Assembly: GCF_013409935.1 (NCBI RefSeq)
Contig: NZ_JACCCO010000001.1
Location: forward strand, 3,968,001 to 4,032,000
Reading direction: 5' to 3'
DNA from: Streptosporangium sandarakinum
GTDB lineage: Bacteria; Actinomycetota; Actinomycetes; Streptosporangiales; Streptosporangiaceae
DNA: 64,000 nt
Made by a program: the position numbers and the translations under genes
Notes under the pieces: generated by a model
What the model was told of the DNA's origin: nothing
Seen by the model: only the letters and a program-made list of their open reading frames with translations
Database searches by the model: none
In this document: in pieces, positions 53,673 to 62,467 of the stretch
Numbering within the stretch: position 1 is the first letter of the stretch
Layout of the letters: every line of letters starts with the position of its first letter

Positions 53673-54273
53673 GCCGTCCCTTGCGTCGCTCACCCAGCCG
53701 CACGCCCACGAAGACCAGCACCGCCAGCGCCACCGCGGCGATGACCGCGTTGGTGCCCAGATCGACGTATGCCCGCACCAGCGACCAGTTCTCGCCGAGT
53801 GTCCAGCCGGCCAGCACGAAGACGGTGTTCCAGAGCAGGCTGCCGGCCGTGGTCAGGAGCGTGAAGACGCCCAGCGGCATGCGCTCCACCCCGGCGGGAA
53901 CGGAGATCAGGCTGCGGAAGATCGGAATCATCCGGCCGAAGAACACCGTCTTGCGCCCGTGTCTGAGGAACCACGCCTCGGTCCTGGCGATGTCGGAGAC
54001 CTTCAGCAGCGGGATCCGGGCGGCCAGGGCCAGCGTGCGCTCGCGGCCGAGCAGCGCGCCCACCTGGTACAGCGCCAGCGCCCCGATCACTGATCCGGCG
54101 GTGGTCCACAGCAGCACGGCGAGCAGGCCCATCTCCCCCTGGGAGGCGGTGAAACCGGCCAGCGGCAGGATCACCTCGCTGGGGAGGGGCGGGAAGAGGT
54201 TCTCCAGCGCGATCGCGATCCCGGCTCCCGGGGCGCCGAGCATCTCCATCAGGTGAATCAGCCATTCCGTCAT
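53656..54273 (-). CDS. DedA-family membrane protein
   Basis: 205 residues, typical length. ENLFPPLPSEVILPLAGF and FFGRMIPIFRSLISVPAG are the conserved re-entrant motifs with the Arg/Pro residues of the family; the remaining helices fill the C-terminal half. DedA proteins flip undecaprenyl phosphate or phospholipids and affect antibiotic and pH resistance. Leading an operon with a membrane-sensing two-component pair suggests a link to lipid-carrier or membrane stress (inference). Confidence 0.93.
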   Translation of the reverse strand: MTEWLIHLMEMLGAPGAGIAIALENLFPPLPSEVILPLAGFTASQGEMGLLAVLLWTTAGSVIGALALYQVGALLGRERTLALAARIPLLKVSDIARTEAWFLRHGRKTVFFGRMIPIFRSLISVPAGVERMPLGVFTLLTTAGSLLWNTVFVLAGWTLGENWSLVRAYVDLGTNAVIAAVALAVLVFVGVRLGERRKGRHALDG

Positions 54274-54378
54274 GCGTCCGAGACTAGGAACGGTCAGGGT
54301 ACGGCCACCATGAGGCGCGTGGCCGTTCAGGGGTGTGGAAAACCACAGACGCCGTGGCTCTTCGCGGCGGCAGGGGCG

Positions 54379-54477
54379 CGCCGTCAGGAGAGCCGGAGCG
54401 TGCCGCCGGAGAGCCGGCCGCGCCGTCAGGAGAACCGGGGCGTGCCGCCGGAGAGCCGGCCGCGCCGTCAGGAGAAG
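54379..54477. repeat. 42-bp tandem repeat, 2.4 copies
   Basis: Units at 54379-54420 and 54421-54462 differ at three positions; a partial third copy (54463-54477) overlaps the last codons of the YclP-like gene. The unit has the inverted core GCCGTCAGGAG/CCGGAGAGCC. The remaining DNA to the DedA start holds no gene. Confidence 0.85.
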
Positions 54478-55226
54478 TAGACGCCGATGCGGTGGCCGCC
54501 GATCTCGTGGACGTCGATGTCGAGGTCGTACACCGCGTTGAGCACCTCCGGCGTCATCATCTCCACGGTCGTCCCCTGCGCGACCACCGAGCCGTCTTTC
54601 ATGGCCACGATGGTGTCGGAGTGGCAGGAGGCGAAGTTGACGTCGTGCACGACCATGACCACGGTCTTGCCGTAGTCGTCGGCCATGCGCCGCAGCCGGC
54701 GCATCATCTGCGCCGAGTGCCGCATGTCGAGGTTGTTCAGCGGCTCGTCGAGCAGGACGTAGTCGGTGTCCTGGCAGAGCACCATGGCCACGTGGGCGCG
54801 CTGCCACTGGCCGCCCGACGGCTGGTCCAAGTGCCGGTCGGCGAGGTCGCCCAGCTCGAAGTGGTCGATGGCCTCCTCGACGAGGTCCCGGTCGGCGGCG
54901 GTGAGGCGGCCGCCCGAGTGGGGGAAGCGGCCGAAGGCGACCAGTTCGCGCACGGTGAGCCGTACCGACAGGTGGTTGTCCTGCCGGAGTACGGCCAGGC
55001 GCCGGGCCAGCCGGTCACCGGGCGTGGTGGCGACGTCCATGCCGTCCACGGTGACGGTGCCGCCGTCGGCGGGGACGAGCCGGCTGACGACGGACAGCAG
55101 CGTCGACTTGCCCGCATCGTTGGCGCCGATGACGGAGGTCACGCCGCCCGGGGCGATGGTCAGCGACACCCCGTCCAGGACGACGGTCTCGCCGTACCGT
55201 TTGGTGACGTCCTTGATCTCGATCAC
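54468..55226 (-). CDS. YclP-like siderophore ABC ATPase
   Basis: 252 residues, homologous in layout and detail to Bacillus YclP of the petrobactin importer: VRELVAFGRFPHSGGRLTAADRDL and the C terminus HRIGVYFS are both characteristic. Signature DQPSGGQWQRA and Walker B YVLLDEPLNNLD are present. The Walker A reads GANDAGKST instead of GPNGAGKST. The GTG start overlaps the permease stop (GTGA). It should energise the two FecCD-type permeases encoded upstream. Confidence 0.9.
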   Translation of the reverse strand: MIEIKDVTKRYGETVVLDGVSLTIAPGGVTSVIGANDAGKSTLLSVVSRLVPADGGTVTVDGMDVATTPGDRLARRLAVLRQDNHLSVRLTVRELVAFGRFPHSGGRLTAADRDLVEEAIDHFELGDLADRHLDQPSGGQWQRAHVAMVLCQDTDYVLLDEPLNNLDMRHSAQMMRRLRRMADDYGKTVVMVVHDVNFASCHSDTIVAMKDGSVVAQGTTVEMMTPEVLNAVYDLDIDVHEIGGHRIGVYFS

Positions 55227-56290
55227 CGTCGTGACTCCCGGATGAGCAGGGCGATGAAGTAGACACCGCCGGCGAAGTTGATGATCACGCTGAGCGCGGT
55301 GTCCATGGTGAACACCCGCTCCAGCACCAGTTGCCCGCCGACCAGCACGGTCACCGCGAGCAGCGCGGCGGCTGGCAGTACGGTGCCGTGGCGGAACGTG
55401 CCGGTCAGCTGCCTGGCGAGGCTGGCGACCAGCAGGCCGAGGAAGGTGACGGGACCCACCAGCGCCGTGGACACCGACACCAGCACCGCGACGACGACCA
55501 GGACCCGGTTGACCACCCGGGCGTGGTGCACGCCCAGGTTGAGCGCGTGGTCGCGGCCGAGGGCGACGACGTCGAGCCGGGGAGCGAGTCTCGCGGTCCA
55601 CACCGCCGCCGCGGCGACGAGCAGCGCGGAGAGGGCGAGCAGGTCCGGGTCGACCTGGTTGAAACCGGCGAACAGGCTGTCCTGCAGCACCACGAAGTCG
55701 TTCGGGTTGATCAGCCGGGAGGCGAGTGAGGACAGGCTGCCGAACAGGGTGCCGAAGACGACGCCGGCGAGGACCAGGACGTACAGGTCGCGCCCGCCGC
55801 GGCCGAACAGCAGGCGGTACAGGGCGCCGGCGAACAGCACCATCGCCGCGACCTGACCGGCGAACAGCAGCCGGGGGTCGGCCGAGCTGAGCGTCAGCGC
55901 GCCGAACAGGAACACGATCAGCGTCTGGATCAGGACGAAGAGCTGGTCGAAGCCCATGACGCCGGGTGTGAGGACGCGGTTGCCCGTCACGGTCTGGAAC
56001 AGGACGCTGGAGCAGGCCACCGCGGTTCCCACCACGATCATCGTCGCGATCTTCCGGGTTCTGAGGCCCAGGGCGTACTCCCAGTCGCCGGTGAGCCCGA
56101 TCAGGCAGAATCCCGCGACCGCGGCGACGGCGAGCAGCGCGAGGACGGCGAGCACGCGGCGTTCGCGGTGGCGCGCGGCCGTCTGCGCGGGGGAGAGCCC
56201 TCTCGGGGCCGCCGGCGGTGAGGTCCGTGCCGTGGCAGGGGAAGCCGGGGACACCGGGGCCGGGGCCGGGGACGGGGGTGAGGGCGTCAT
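55223..56290 (-). CDS. FecCD-type siderophore permease (YclO-like)
   Basis: 355 residues. A Pro/Ser/Ala-rich 45-residue N-terminal extension precedes about nine membrane helices. VFQTVTGNRVLTPGVMGFDQLFVL and VNRVLVVVAVLVSVSTALVGPVTFLGLLVASLARQL are family motifs (the GPVTFLGLL loop contacts the ATPase). ATG at 56290 overlaps the stop of the preceding permease by 4 bp. Confidence 0.9.
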   Translation of the reverse strand: MTPSPPSPAPAPVSPASPATARTSPPAAPRGLSPAQTAARHRERRVLAVLALLAVAAVAGFCLIGLTGDWEYALGLRTRKIATMIVVGTAVACSSVLFQTVTGNRVLTPGVMGFDQLFVLIQTLIVFLFGALTLSSADPRLLFAGQVAAMVLFAGALYRLLFGRGGRDLYVLVLAGVVFGTLFGSLSSLASRLINPNDFVVLQDSLFAGFNQVDPDLLALSALLVAAAAVWTARLAPRLDVVALGRDHALNLGVHHARVVNRVLVVVAVLVSVSTALVGPVTFLGLLVASLARQLTGTFRHGTVLPAAALLAVTVLVGGQLVLERVFTMDTALSVIINFAGGVYFIALLIRESRR

Positions 56291-56973
56291 CGCAGCCCCA
56301 TCCGCCTGCCGCCGCGCAGCAGCAGCGCCAGGAACAGGACGCTGCCGACGACGCCGACGACGGTGGAGACCGGGATCTCGTAGGGGAACCTGACGAGCCG
56401 GCCGGCGACGTCGCACAGCAGCACGAGCAGCGCTCCGGCGAGCGCGGTCGCGGGCAGCGCGTGGCGCAGGTTGTCGCCGAGTGCCAGGGTCACGAGGTTG
56501 GGCACGACGAGGCTGACGAACGGGATCTGCCCGACGGTGACCACGACGACGGCGGTGATGACCGCGGCGAGCACGAGGCCGGTGTTGACCACCCTGTCGT
56601 AGCGCACGCCGAGGTTGACGGCGAAGCCGCGGCCCATTCCGGCGACGGTGAACCGGTCGGCGTACAGGTAGCCGAGCGCGGTCACCGCGCCGGCGACCCA
56701 CAGCAGCTCGTACCGGCCGCGCAGCACGCCGGAGAAGTCGCCCGCCGTCCACGCGCCGAGGCTCTGCAGCAGGTCGGCCCGGTAGGCGAAGAACGTGGTG
56801 GCGGCACCGATGACCCCGCCGAACATGATGCCGACGAGCGGCACGAGGATCATGTCGCGGAAGGTCAGCCGGCGCAGGATCCACACGAAGAAGAACGTCC
56901 CGAGCAGCGCGCACCCGACGGCCATGGCCATCTTGACGAGAACGGCCTCGCCGCCGGCGAACAGCGTGACCTA
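56287..56973 (-). pseudogene. FecCD-type siderophore permease (YclN-like), 5'-truncated
   Basis: Reads as the last 228 residues of a permease normally of 310-350: VTLFAGGEAVLVKMAMAVGCALLG, then GIMFGGVIGAATTFFAYRADLLQ, GMGRGFAVNLGVRYDRV and IPFVSLVVPNLVTLALG. A TAG stands directly before the first homologous codon, and the DNA upstream does not encode the missing helices in any frame, so the 5' part is deleted near 56973. ATG at 56931 could still start a 214-residue fragment, which would lack the first three or so helices. Confidence 0.75.
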
Positions 56974-57270
56974 AGAAATGTGTACGCAGAGCGCACCTCT
57001 CGCATCAGGGCGTCAGTGGAGGTGATCTCCCGTGAAGGAGGGGACGGGGACGGAACCGATCGCCGCGTCGGCTCCCGTGAAGGAGGGGCGGAGCCGGTCG
57101 CCGCGTCAGGCCGGCGGTCGCCGCGCCCGTGGTCCGACGACGTCCGGCGGGCGATCCGTGCCGGCCCGCGGCGGCGTGCCGGGCCGTACGGCCTTACCGA
57201 AGGCTTTCCCAGAATCGGATCTTCCTCACTATTGTGATCTCCATCCGGTCGAGTGAGGGGAGGGCGGGCG
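56974..57270. repeat. Intergenic region with imperfect 45-bp duplication
   Basis: CTCCCGTGAAGGAGGGG occurs at 57027-57043 and 57072-57088, each followed by a CCGATCGCCGCGTC-like stretch (to 57110). The region separates the deletion end of the permease gene from the kinase gene. No substrate-binding protein gene is present here. Confidence 0.7.
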
Positions 57271-59343
57271 ATGGCGGCGGACGGGTCCGGGGCGTCCCTG
57301 GGCAGCCGGTACGTGCTCCTGGACGAGATCGGCGCCGGCGGGATGGGAAGCGTCTGGCGGGCGCGGCACCGGGACACCGGTGAGATCGTCGCGGTGAAGC
57401 TGCTGCGCGACGGCCTCGCCGGCGACGAGGACCTGGTCCTGCGGTTCGTGCAGGAACGCAACGTGATGCGGAGCCTGCGCCACCCCAACATCGTCACGCT
57501 GCGCGACTTCGTCATCGAGGGCGAGCGGCTCGCCCTGGTGATGGACCTCGTCGAGGGCGGGGACCTCCGCGCCCTGCTCCGGCGGCGCGGCACGCTGCCC
57601 CCGGCGGAGGCGGCCGGGCTGATGGCCCAGGTCGCCGATGCACTGGCGGCGGCGCACGCGCTGGGCATCGTGCACCGCGACGTCAAGCCGGGGAACGTCC
57701 TGCTCGACGGGACCACCGGGCGGACGCGGCTGACGGACTTCGGCGTGGCCCGCATCGTCCACGGCCCCGGGCTCACGCAGACCACCTCGATCATCGGTAC
57801 GCCCTCCTACCTGTCGCCCGAGGTGGCCGACGGCGGGGCCGCCACCCCGGCGGTGGACGTGTACGCCGCCGGGCTGATCCTGTACGAGCTGCTCGCCGGC
57901 CGCCCGCCGTTCGTCGGCGAGCACCCGATGGCCCTGCTCCGGCTGCACGCGACGGCCGCGCCCCGGAGGCTGCCCGGGATGCCGGACCCGCTGTGGCGGA
58001 TCATCTCGGACTGCGCCGCGAAGGACCCGGCGGGACGTCCGCACGCGGGGGAGGTGGCCGCGGCGCTGCGCGGGGCCGCGCCGTCGCTGGCCGGGCTGCC
58101 CGCCCTGCCCCCGGTGGCCAGGGAGGACGCCCCGGCCGTCACCTCCGAGCCCCTTTCCGCGCCCGCCGGTCGTCCGGATCCGGCCGTCCAGGGGACGCCT
58201 CCCGCGTGGCACGTCGCCGGTCCGGGTCCGGCCGCCCACGGGATGTCCGCCTCGCCGCACGTCACCGGTCCGGGTCCGGCCGCCCACGGGATGTCCGCCT
58301 CGCCGCACGTCACCGGTCAGGGTCCGGCCGCGCGCGGCGCCGCGGCTCCCCCCGGGAACGCGGTACGCCCGGGGCCGGATGCCGGCGGGGCCGTGCCCCC
58401 TCCGGCGGACGGCGCTCACCCGGGCGCCCGGGAGACCGCGGCGCCCGGGGCGGGCCCGATCGCCTCCGGGGGTGAGGGAGCCGGGACGCCGGCGCGGCGT
58501 GGGCCGTTCCGGAGGCCGGCCGTCCTCGCGGCCGTCGGCGCGGCGCTGGCGCTCACCGCCGCGGCGGTGGCCTTCGCGGCGCCGTGGCGGGCCTCCGACG
58601 CCGAGGCGGCGGGGGACGGGGTCGTCGCGGAGGCGGAATCGACCGGCGGACCGGTCGACGGCACGGTGACCGCCACCCTGGGGGGCTCGAAGGAGAAGTC
58701 GCCCGGCCCCTCGCCGAAGGACCCGAAGGACCCCAAGGACCTGAAGGACCCCAAGGACCCCAAGGACCCGAAGGGCTCGAAGGACCCGGAGGAACGGCCG
58801 GCGCGAAGCCGTACCACGGAGACGGCCGCTCCCACGCGGCCCGCGAGGCCGAGCCCGGAGAAACCCGCCGCGCGCCGTACCCCGAGTCCGGAGCCCCACA
58901 CCGCCGAGCCGGAGCGGTCGAAGAGCGCGACCGAACCGGAACCGGCCGGCAAGCGTACGGCGGAGCCCCCGCGTCAGGTCACGGAACCGGGCTGGCGCTG
59001 CCGCCAGTGGATCTCCACCGGCACGGGCACCGGCACGGAGATGTCGCCCTGCATCACCATGGTGGGCGACGTCTTCCACCTCATGGGACGGATCAGGGGA
59101 TCGAGTTCGGTCCGCTCGGACGTCCACGTCCAGCTGTACGACACCGACAACGACGGCAACATCTCCCAGCCCTTCATCTGCGCGGGCGTCGCTCCGCCGA
59201 GCGACGGCGCGATCGCCACGTGCGGGCCGTTCACCGTGACGGTCCCGCGCATCGGCACCAAGCACGACGTCCGCCAGCGGTGGAGGCGGGCGGGTACGGC
59301 CTCCTACAGCGGCGGCGTGGAGAGCCCCTGGATCCTGTGGTGA
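57271..59343 (+). CDS. Receptor Ser/Thr protein kinase with secreted sensor domain
   Basis: 690 residues. The cytoplasmic PknB-type kinase domain is complete: glycine loop GAGGMGSV at 21-28, Lys43, HRDVKPGN at 135-142, DFG at 156-158 and SIIGTPSYLSPE. A Pro/Ala/His linker contains two exact copies of GPGPAAHGMSASPHVT. One membrane helix follows (about 413-434), then a low-complexity KDPKDPKD stretch and a C-terminal extracellular domain with three or more Cys (WRCRQW, MSPCITMVG, FICAGVAPP, ATCGPF). ATG at 57271 with GGAGGG 6 bp upstream is chosen. No PASTA repeats. Confidence 0.92.
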   Translation: MAADGSGASLGSRYVLLDEIGAGGMGSVWRARHRDTGEIVAVKLLRDGLAGDEDLVLRFVQERNVMRSLRHPNIVTLRDFVIEGERLALVMDLVEGGDLRALLRRRGTLPPAEAAGLMAQVADALAAAHALGIVHRDVKPGNVLLDGTTGRTRLTDFGVARIVHGPGLTQTTSIIGTPSYLSPEVADGGAATPAVDVYAAGLILYELLAGRPPFVGEHPMALLRLHATAAPRRLPGMPDPLWRIISDCAAKDPAGRPHAGEVAAALRGAAPSLAGLPALPPVAREDAPAVTSEPLSAPAGRPDPAVQGTPPAWHVAGPGPAAHGMSASPHVTGPGPAAHGMSASPHVTGQGPAARGAAAPPGNAVRPGPDAGGAVPPPADGAHPGARETAAPGAGPIASGGEGAGTPARRGPFRRPAVLAAVGAALALTAAAVAFAAPWRASDAEAAGDGVVAEAESTGGPVDGTVTATLGGSKEKSPGPSPKDPKDPKDLKDPKDPKDPKGSKDPEERPARSRTTETAAPTRPARPSPEKPAARRTPSPEPHTAEPERSKSATEPEPAGKRTAEPPRQVTEPGWRCRQWISTGTGTGTEMSPCITMVGDVFHLMGRIRGSSSVRSDVHVQLYDTDNDGNISQPFICAGVAPPSDGAIATCGPFTVTVPRIGTKHDVRQRWRRAGTASYSGGVESPWILW

Positions 59344-59485
59344 TCCGAGGGGAGCCCTCGCCGGTCCCGCGTCTCGCCGGGACGCCGCGCGCCGCCGGGT
59401 GGAGCCCCGCGCTCCGGGTCCGGGAGCGGACCGGTGCGGCGGGGCCGGGCGCGCGGGTCAGTGCGAGGGGGTCAGGGCGCGCGGG

Positions 59486-60457
59486 TCAGCGCGACGGGGT
59501 CAGGGCGCGGAGCCGTTCGTCCAGTTCGTTCCGGTAGAAGTCGATGAAGCCGTCGGGGTCGGGCCCGGCGTTCTGCATCACCAGGTGGTCGAAGCCGGCG
59601 TCGACGAACCCCTGCGCCTTCTCGACGTACCGCGCCGGGTCCGGCCCGCAGGCGAACTGCGCGCGGATGTCGTCCTCGCGGACGGTGGCGCTCGCGGCCT
59701 CGAAGTTGACCGGGTTGGGCAGCTCGCTCATGACCTTCCAGCCGGTCACCGCCCACCGGGACGTCTCCAGGGCGGCCCTTACCGCATCCCCCTCGTCCGA
59801 CGCCCACGCCACCGGGACCTCGGCGTAACGGGGACCGTCGCCGCCGGCCTCGCGGTAGTGCCGGACGAGGTCGGGCTTGTCCTCGGTGGCGAACAGCCCG
59901 TCCCCCAGCTCGGCGGCGATCCGGGAGGCGTGCGGGCCGCCGGACGCCACGATGATCAGTGGGGCCTCATCGGGCAGATCGAACACCCGGGCGTCCTCCA
60001 GCCGGAGGTACTCGCCCTCGTAGGACCGGTACCCGCCCTGCCACAGCAGCCGGATGATCTCCAGCGCCTCGCGGAGCATCTCGTGGCGCACCTGCACGGT
60101 GTCGGGGAACCCGAGGCCGACGACGTGCTCGTTGAGCCGTTCCCCGGACCCGATGCCCAGGGTGAAGCGCCCGCCGGACACCAGGGCCGTCGTCGCGGCG
60201 GCCTGGGCGATGATCGCCGGGTGGTAGCGGATGGTCGGGCAGGTCACGCCGGTCGCCAGCCCGATGCGCTCGGTCTTCGCCGCGATGGCGCCGAGCACCG
60301 TCCAGGTGAACGACGAGTGCCCCTGGACGTCCAGCCAGGGGTGGAAGTGGTCGCTCATCTCCACGAAGTCGAACCCGGCGTCCTCGGCGCGTACGGCCTG
60401 CCGGATGAGGTCGTTCGGGCCGAACGCCTCGGACGCGAGCTTGTAACCGATCTTCAT
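59486..60457 (-). CDS. F420-dependent LLM-class oxidoreductase (FGD-like)
   Basis: 323-residue TIM-barrel of the luciferase-like class that uses F420. MKIGYKLASEAFGPNDLI, VEMSDHFHPWLDVQGHSSFTW and LFTLGIGSGERLNEHVVG are typical of glucose-6-phosphate dehydrogenase (FGD)-related proteins. It probably oxidises a sugar phosphate or alcohol with F420. ATG at 60457 follows GGAG; a GTG two codons earlier is possible. Complete, unlike the fragment at 8549. Confidence 0.9.
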   Translation of the reverse strand: MKIGYKLASEAFGPNDLIRQAVRAEDAGFDFVEMSDHFHPWLDVQGHSSFTWTVLGAIAAKTERIGLATGVTCPTIRYHPAIIAQAAATTALVSGGRFTLGIGSGERLNEHVVGLGFPDTVQVRHEMLREALEIIRLLWQGGYRSYEGEYLRLEDARVFDLPDEAPLIIVASGGPHASRIAAELGDGLFATEDKPDLVRHYREAGGDGPRYAEVPVAWASDEGDAVRAALETSRWAVTGWKVMSELPNPVNFEAASATVREDDIRAQFACGPDPARYVEKAQGFVDAGFDHLVMQNAGPDPDGFIDFYRNELDERLRALTPSR

Positions 60458-60711
60458 CCGCACTCCACCCCCGGGGCCCGGCCGCGCCTCGTGGACCGAT
60501 GCGGGCAGGTTCCTGCGCAGTCCTGTTTTCGCAGGTCAATTCGCAGATTAAGTGGTTGATGCGGGGGAGGACGGGTTCTTTCGCCGCGTGTCGCCCGGCC
60601 ACTTTCGCGGTATGCCCACGGTCGCCTCGCCGCCGGCGCACGGCCATCTCAGCCGGGCGCCGACCGATCTCCCACGCCGGGCGCCGGTCGGTCGACCGCG
60701 TCGGCGTCGGC

Positions 60712-62079
60712 TCAGAAGGCGCCGCGGGATCCGACGGCTCCGGCCCGGATCCTGGCCACCTGCGCCTCCAGGGACCGGACGTCGAACGGCATGGCCGAGG
60801 CCTCGAACTGCCGGCCCAGGGCGCGCAGCATGTCCATCCCCTCCCAGCAGGCGGCGAACTCCTCGTCGACCGGCTGCACCAGGTCACCGAGGACGTCGTC
60901 GACCCGGTGGCGCACGACGAGGATCCGCCACTGCGCGAGGAACCGGCTGAACTCCGCCAGCCGTTCGCCCGCCTCGGCGACCCCGGAGACGAACTCGCGC
61001 AGCGCCTCGTTCACCTGCCGTCCCCTGGCCGACATCTCCCGCACGTTCTCGTGTACGGCATCGCAGAGCAGGGGCACCTCGTCCAGCGAGGTCGACGGTG
61101 CGACGCCGTCCACGACCTCGGCGGCGAACGCGGCGACCATGTCGTTGTGCAGGCTCGCCAGCGCGATGCGGAAGCGCAGGTCCGTGACGTCCGAGCGCAG
61201 CGCGGCGAGTCCGGACACCAGCCGCTCCAGCGCGGCCACCGCGGTGCGCGTCGGCGTGACCATCACCCGGGCGACGTTGCGCAGCACCGGCGCGGTGCCG
61301 GCCACCATCTCGGAGGCCGACTGGGCGGCGGCGACCGCGCGGTCGAGCCGGCGGGCGACGTCGAGCATCCGGGTGGACGACCGCACGAGCCGGTCGCTCA
61401 GCAGCCGGTACCCCTCCAGCCGTTCCACCAGGTCGGCGAGGAGCTCCTCCAGCGCTCCCGCGCCGGTCAGCACCTCCGCGATCGGTCCCCGGGCCATGGG
61501 CCGGGCGTAGACCGCGGAGGCCAGCCGGCCGCGCGCCGCGACCTCGGCGGACAGCGCCTCGGCCAGGAAGTCGTCGTGCGAGCCGAATCCGAGCCCGTCC
61601 AGCAGGTGTCCGAGCCGCTCCGCGCCTGCCGCCGCGACGTCGCGGCGGTTCGCCGCGGGATGACCGGCGGCCTGCCGCTCGGCGTCGGCCACCTGCCGGT
61701 ACAGCCGCTTGACCTCGCCGAACAGCTCCGACCGCGGCGACATCCGGACCGACAGGAAGCCCTGCGCCAGCGGGGTCATGGTGGCGAAGACCCAGTAGTG
61801 GCTGCCGTCCTTGGCGAGGTTCCGCACGTAGGCCCCCGCCGGACGACCGGCGAGCAGGCGGTCCCACATCATCCGGAAGACCCCGGCGGGCATCTCGGGG
61901 TGACGCACGATGTTGTGCGGGGCCCCGGTGAGTTCGTCGAGGGGGAAGCGGGAGGTCCGGACGAAGACCGAGTTGCCGCTGCGGATGAGCCCGCGCCGGT
62001 CGGTCGTGGAGAAGAAGAGCTCGTCGGAGCCGATGACCTGCTCCGTGCCTTCGGGCATGGTCAACGTAGTGAGGCTCAT
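60712..62079 (-). CDS. Soluble protein with Aer-like PAS domain and helical C terminus
   Basis: 455 residues. Residues 15-115 form a PAS domain of the aerotaxis-receptor type (FFSTTDRRGLIRSGNSVFV, PHNIVRHPEMPAGVFRMMWD, KDGSHYWVFATMTPL), which in Aer binds FAD. The rest is helical and coiled-coil-like (ERLVSGLAALRSDVTDL, EEFAACWEGMDMLRALG), but no methyl-accepting signalling tip, kinase or GGDEF domain is seen. No membrane helix. ATG at 62079 follows GAGGTGGG. Function unknown; a redox or light-responsive sensor passing its signal by dimer rearrangement is a guess. Confidence 0.82.
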   Translation of the reverse strand: MSLTTLTMPEGTEQVIGSDELFFSTTDRRGLIRSGNSVFVRTSRFPLDELTGAPHNIVRHPEMPAGVFRMMWDRLLAGRPAGAYVRNLAKDGSHYWVFATMTPLAQGFLSVRMSPRSELFGEVKRLYRQVADAERQAAGHPAANRRDVAAAGAERLGHLLDGLGFGSHDDFLAEALSAEVAARGRLASAVYARPMARGPIAEVLTGAGALEELLADLVERLEGYRLLSDRLVRSSTRMLDVARRLDRAVAAAQSASEMVAGTAPVLRNVARVMVTPTRTAVAALERLVSGLAALRSDVTDLRFRIALASLHNDMVAAFAAEVVDGVAPSTSLDEVPLLCDAVHENVREMSARGRQVNEALREFVSGVAEAGERLAEFSRFLAQWRILVVRHRVDDVLGDLVQPVDEEFAACWEGMDMLRALGRQFEASAMPFDVRSLEAQVARIRAGAVGSRGAF

Positions 62080-62467
62080 CGCCCACCTCTCGGTTCGTCT
62101 GCCGAGAAGGACGCCCGGCGGGTCTGCTGTCTTCGAAACCTTCGAAATGCTACCGACGGTAGTGGAAGCCCTGTTCCCCGGGCGGTCCGTGACCGCTCGG
62201 GATATGTCTTGATCTGCGCCGATGCCGTGAGTGGGGATGTTCTCCCGGTGGCCCTGCGTAGCCGTCGTGCGGTGCGTCCAGGTCGTGTGTCCCCGCGGAG
62301 CCGTCCGGCGTGCGCCCCGGGCCGCGCCGGCGGGACGGTCGGACGTCCCCGGCCGGTCCCGTGGAACGATTCCTCCGGCCGGTCGCGCGAGGTGAATGAG
62401 GAAAGAATCCTTCCGCATTGCCTCGTATGTTCTTCGTTGTCAGCCCAGACGAGCGGAGGAGACCGCA
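62080..62467. other. Divergent promoter region between PAS and NmrA genes
   Basis: 388 bp without a gene. On the PAS side two TTCGAA blocks (62132-62137 and 62141-62146) are 9 bp apart and are followed by the perfect inverted repeat CTACCG-A-CGGTAG at 62150-62162, both 50-85 bp upstream of the PAS gene start. The rest is GC-rich DNA without clear signals. Confidence 0.5.
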
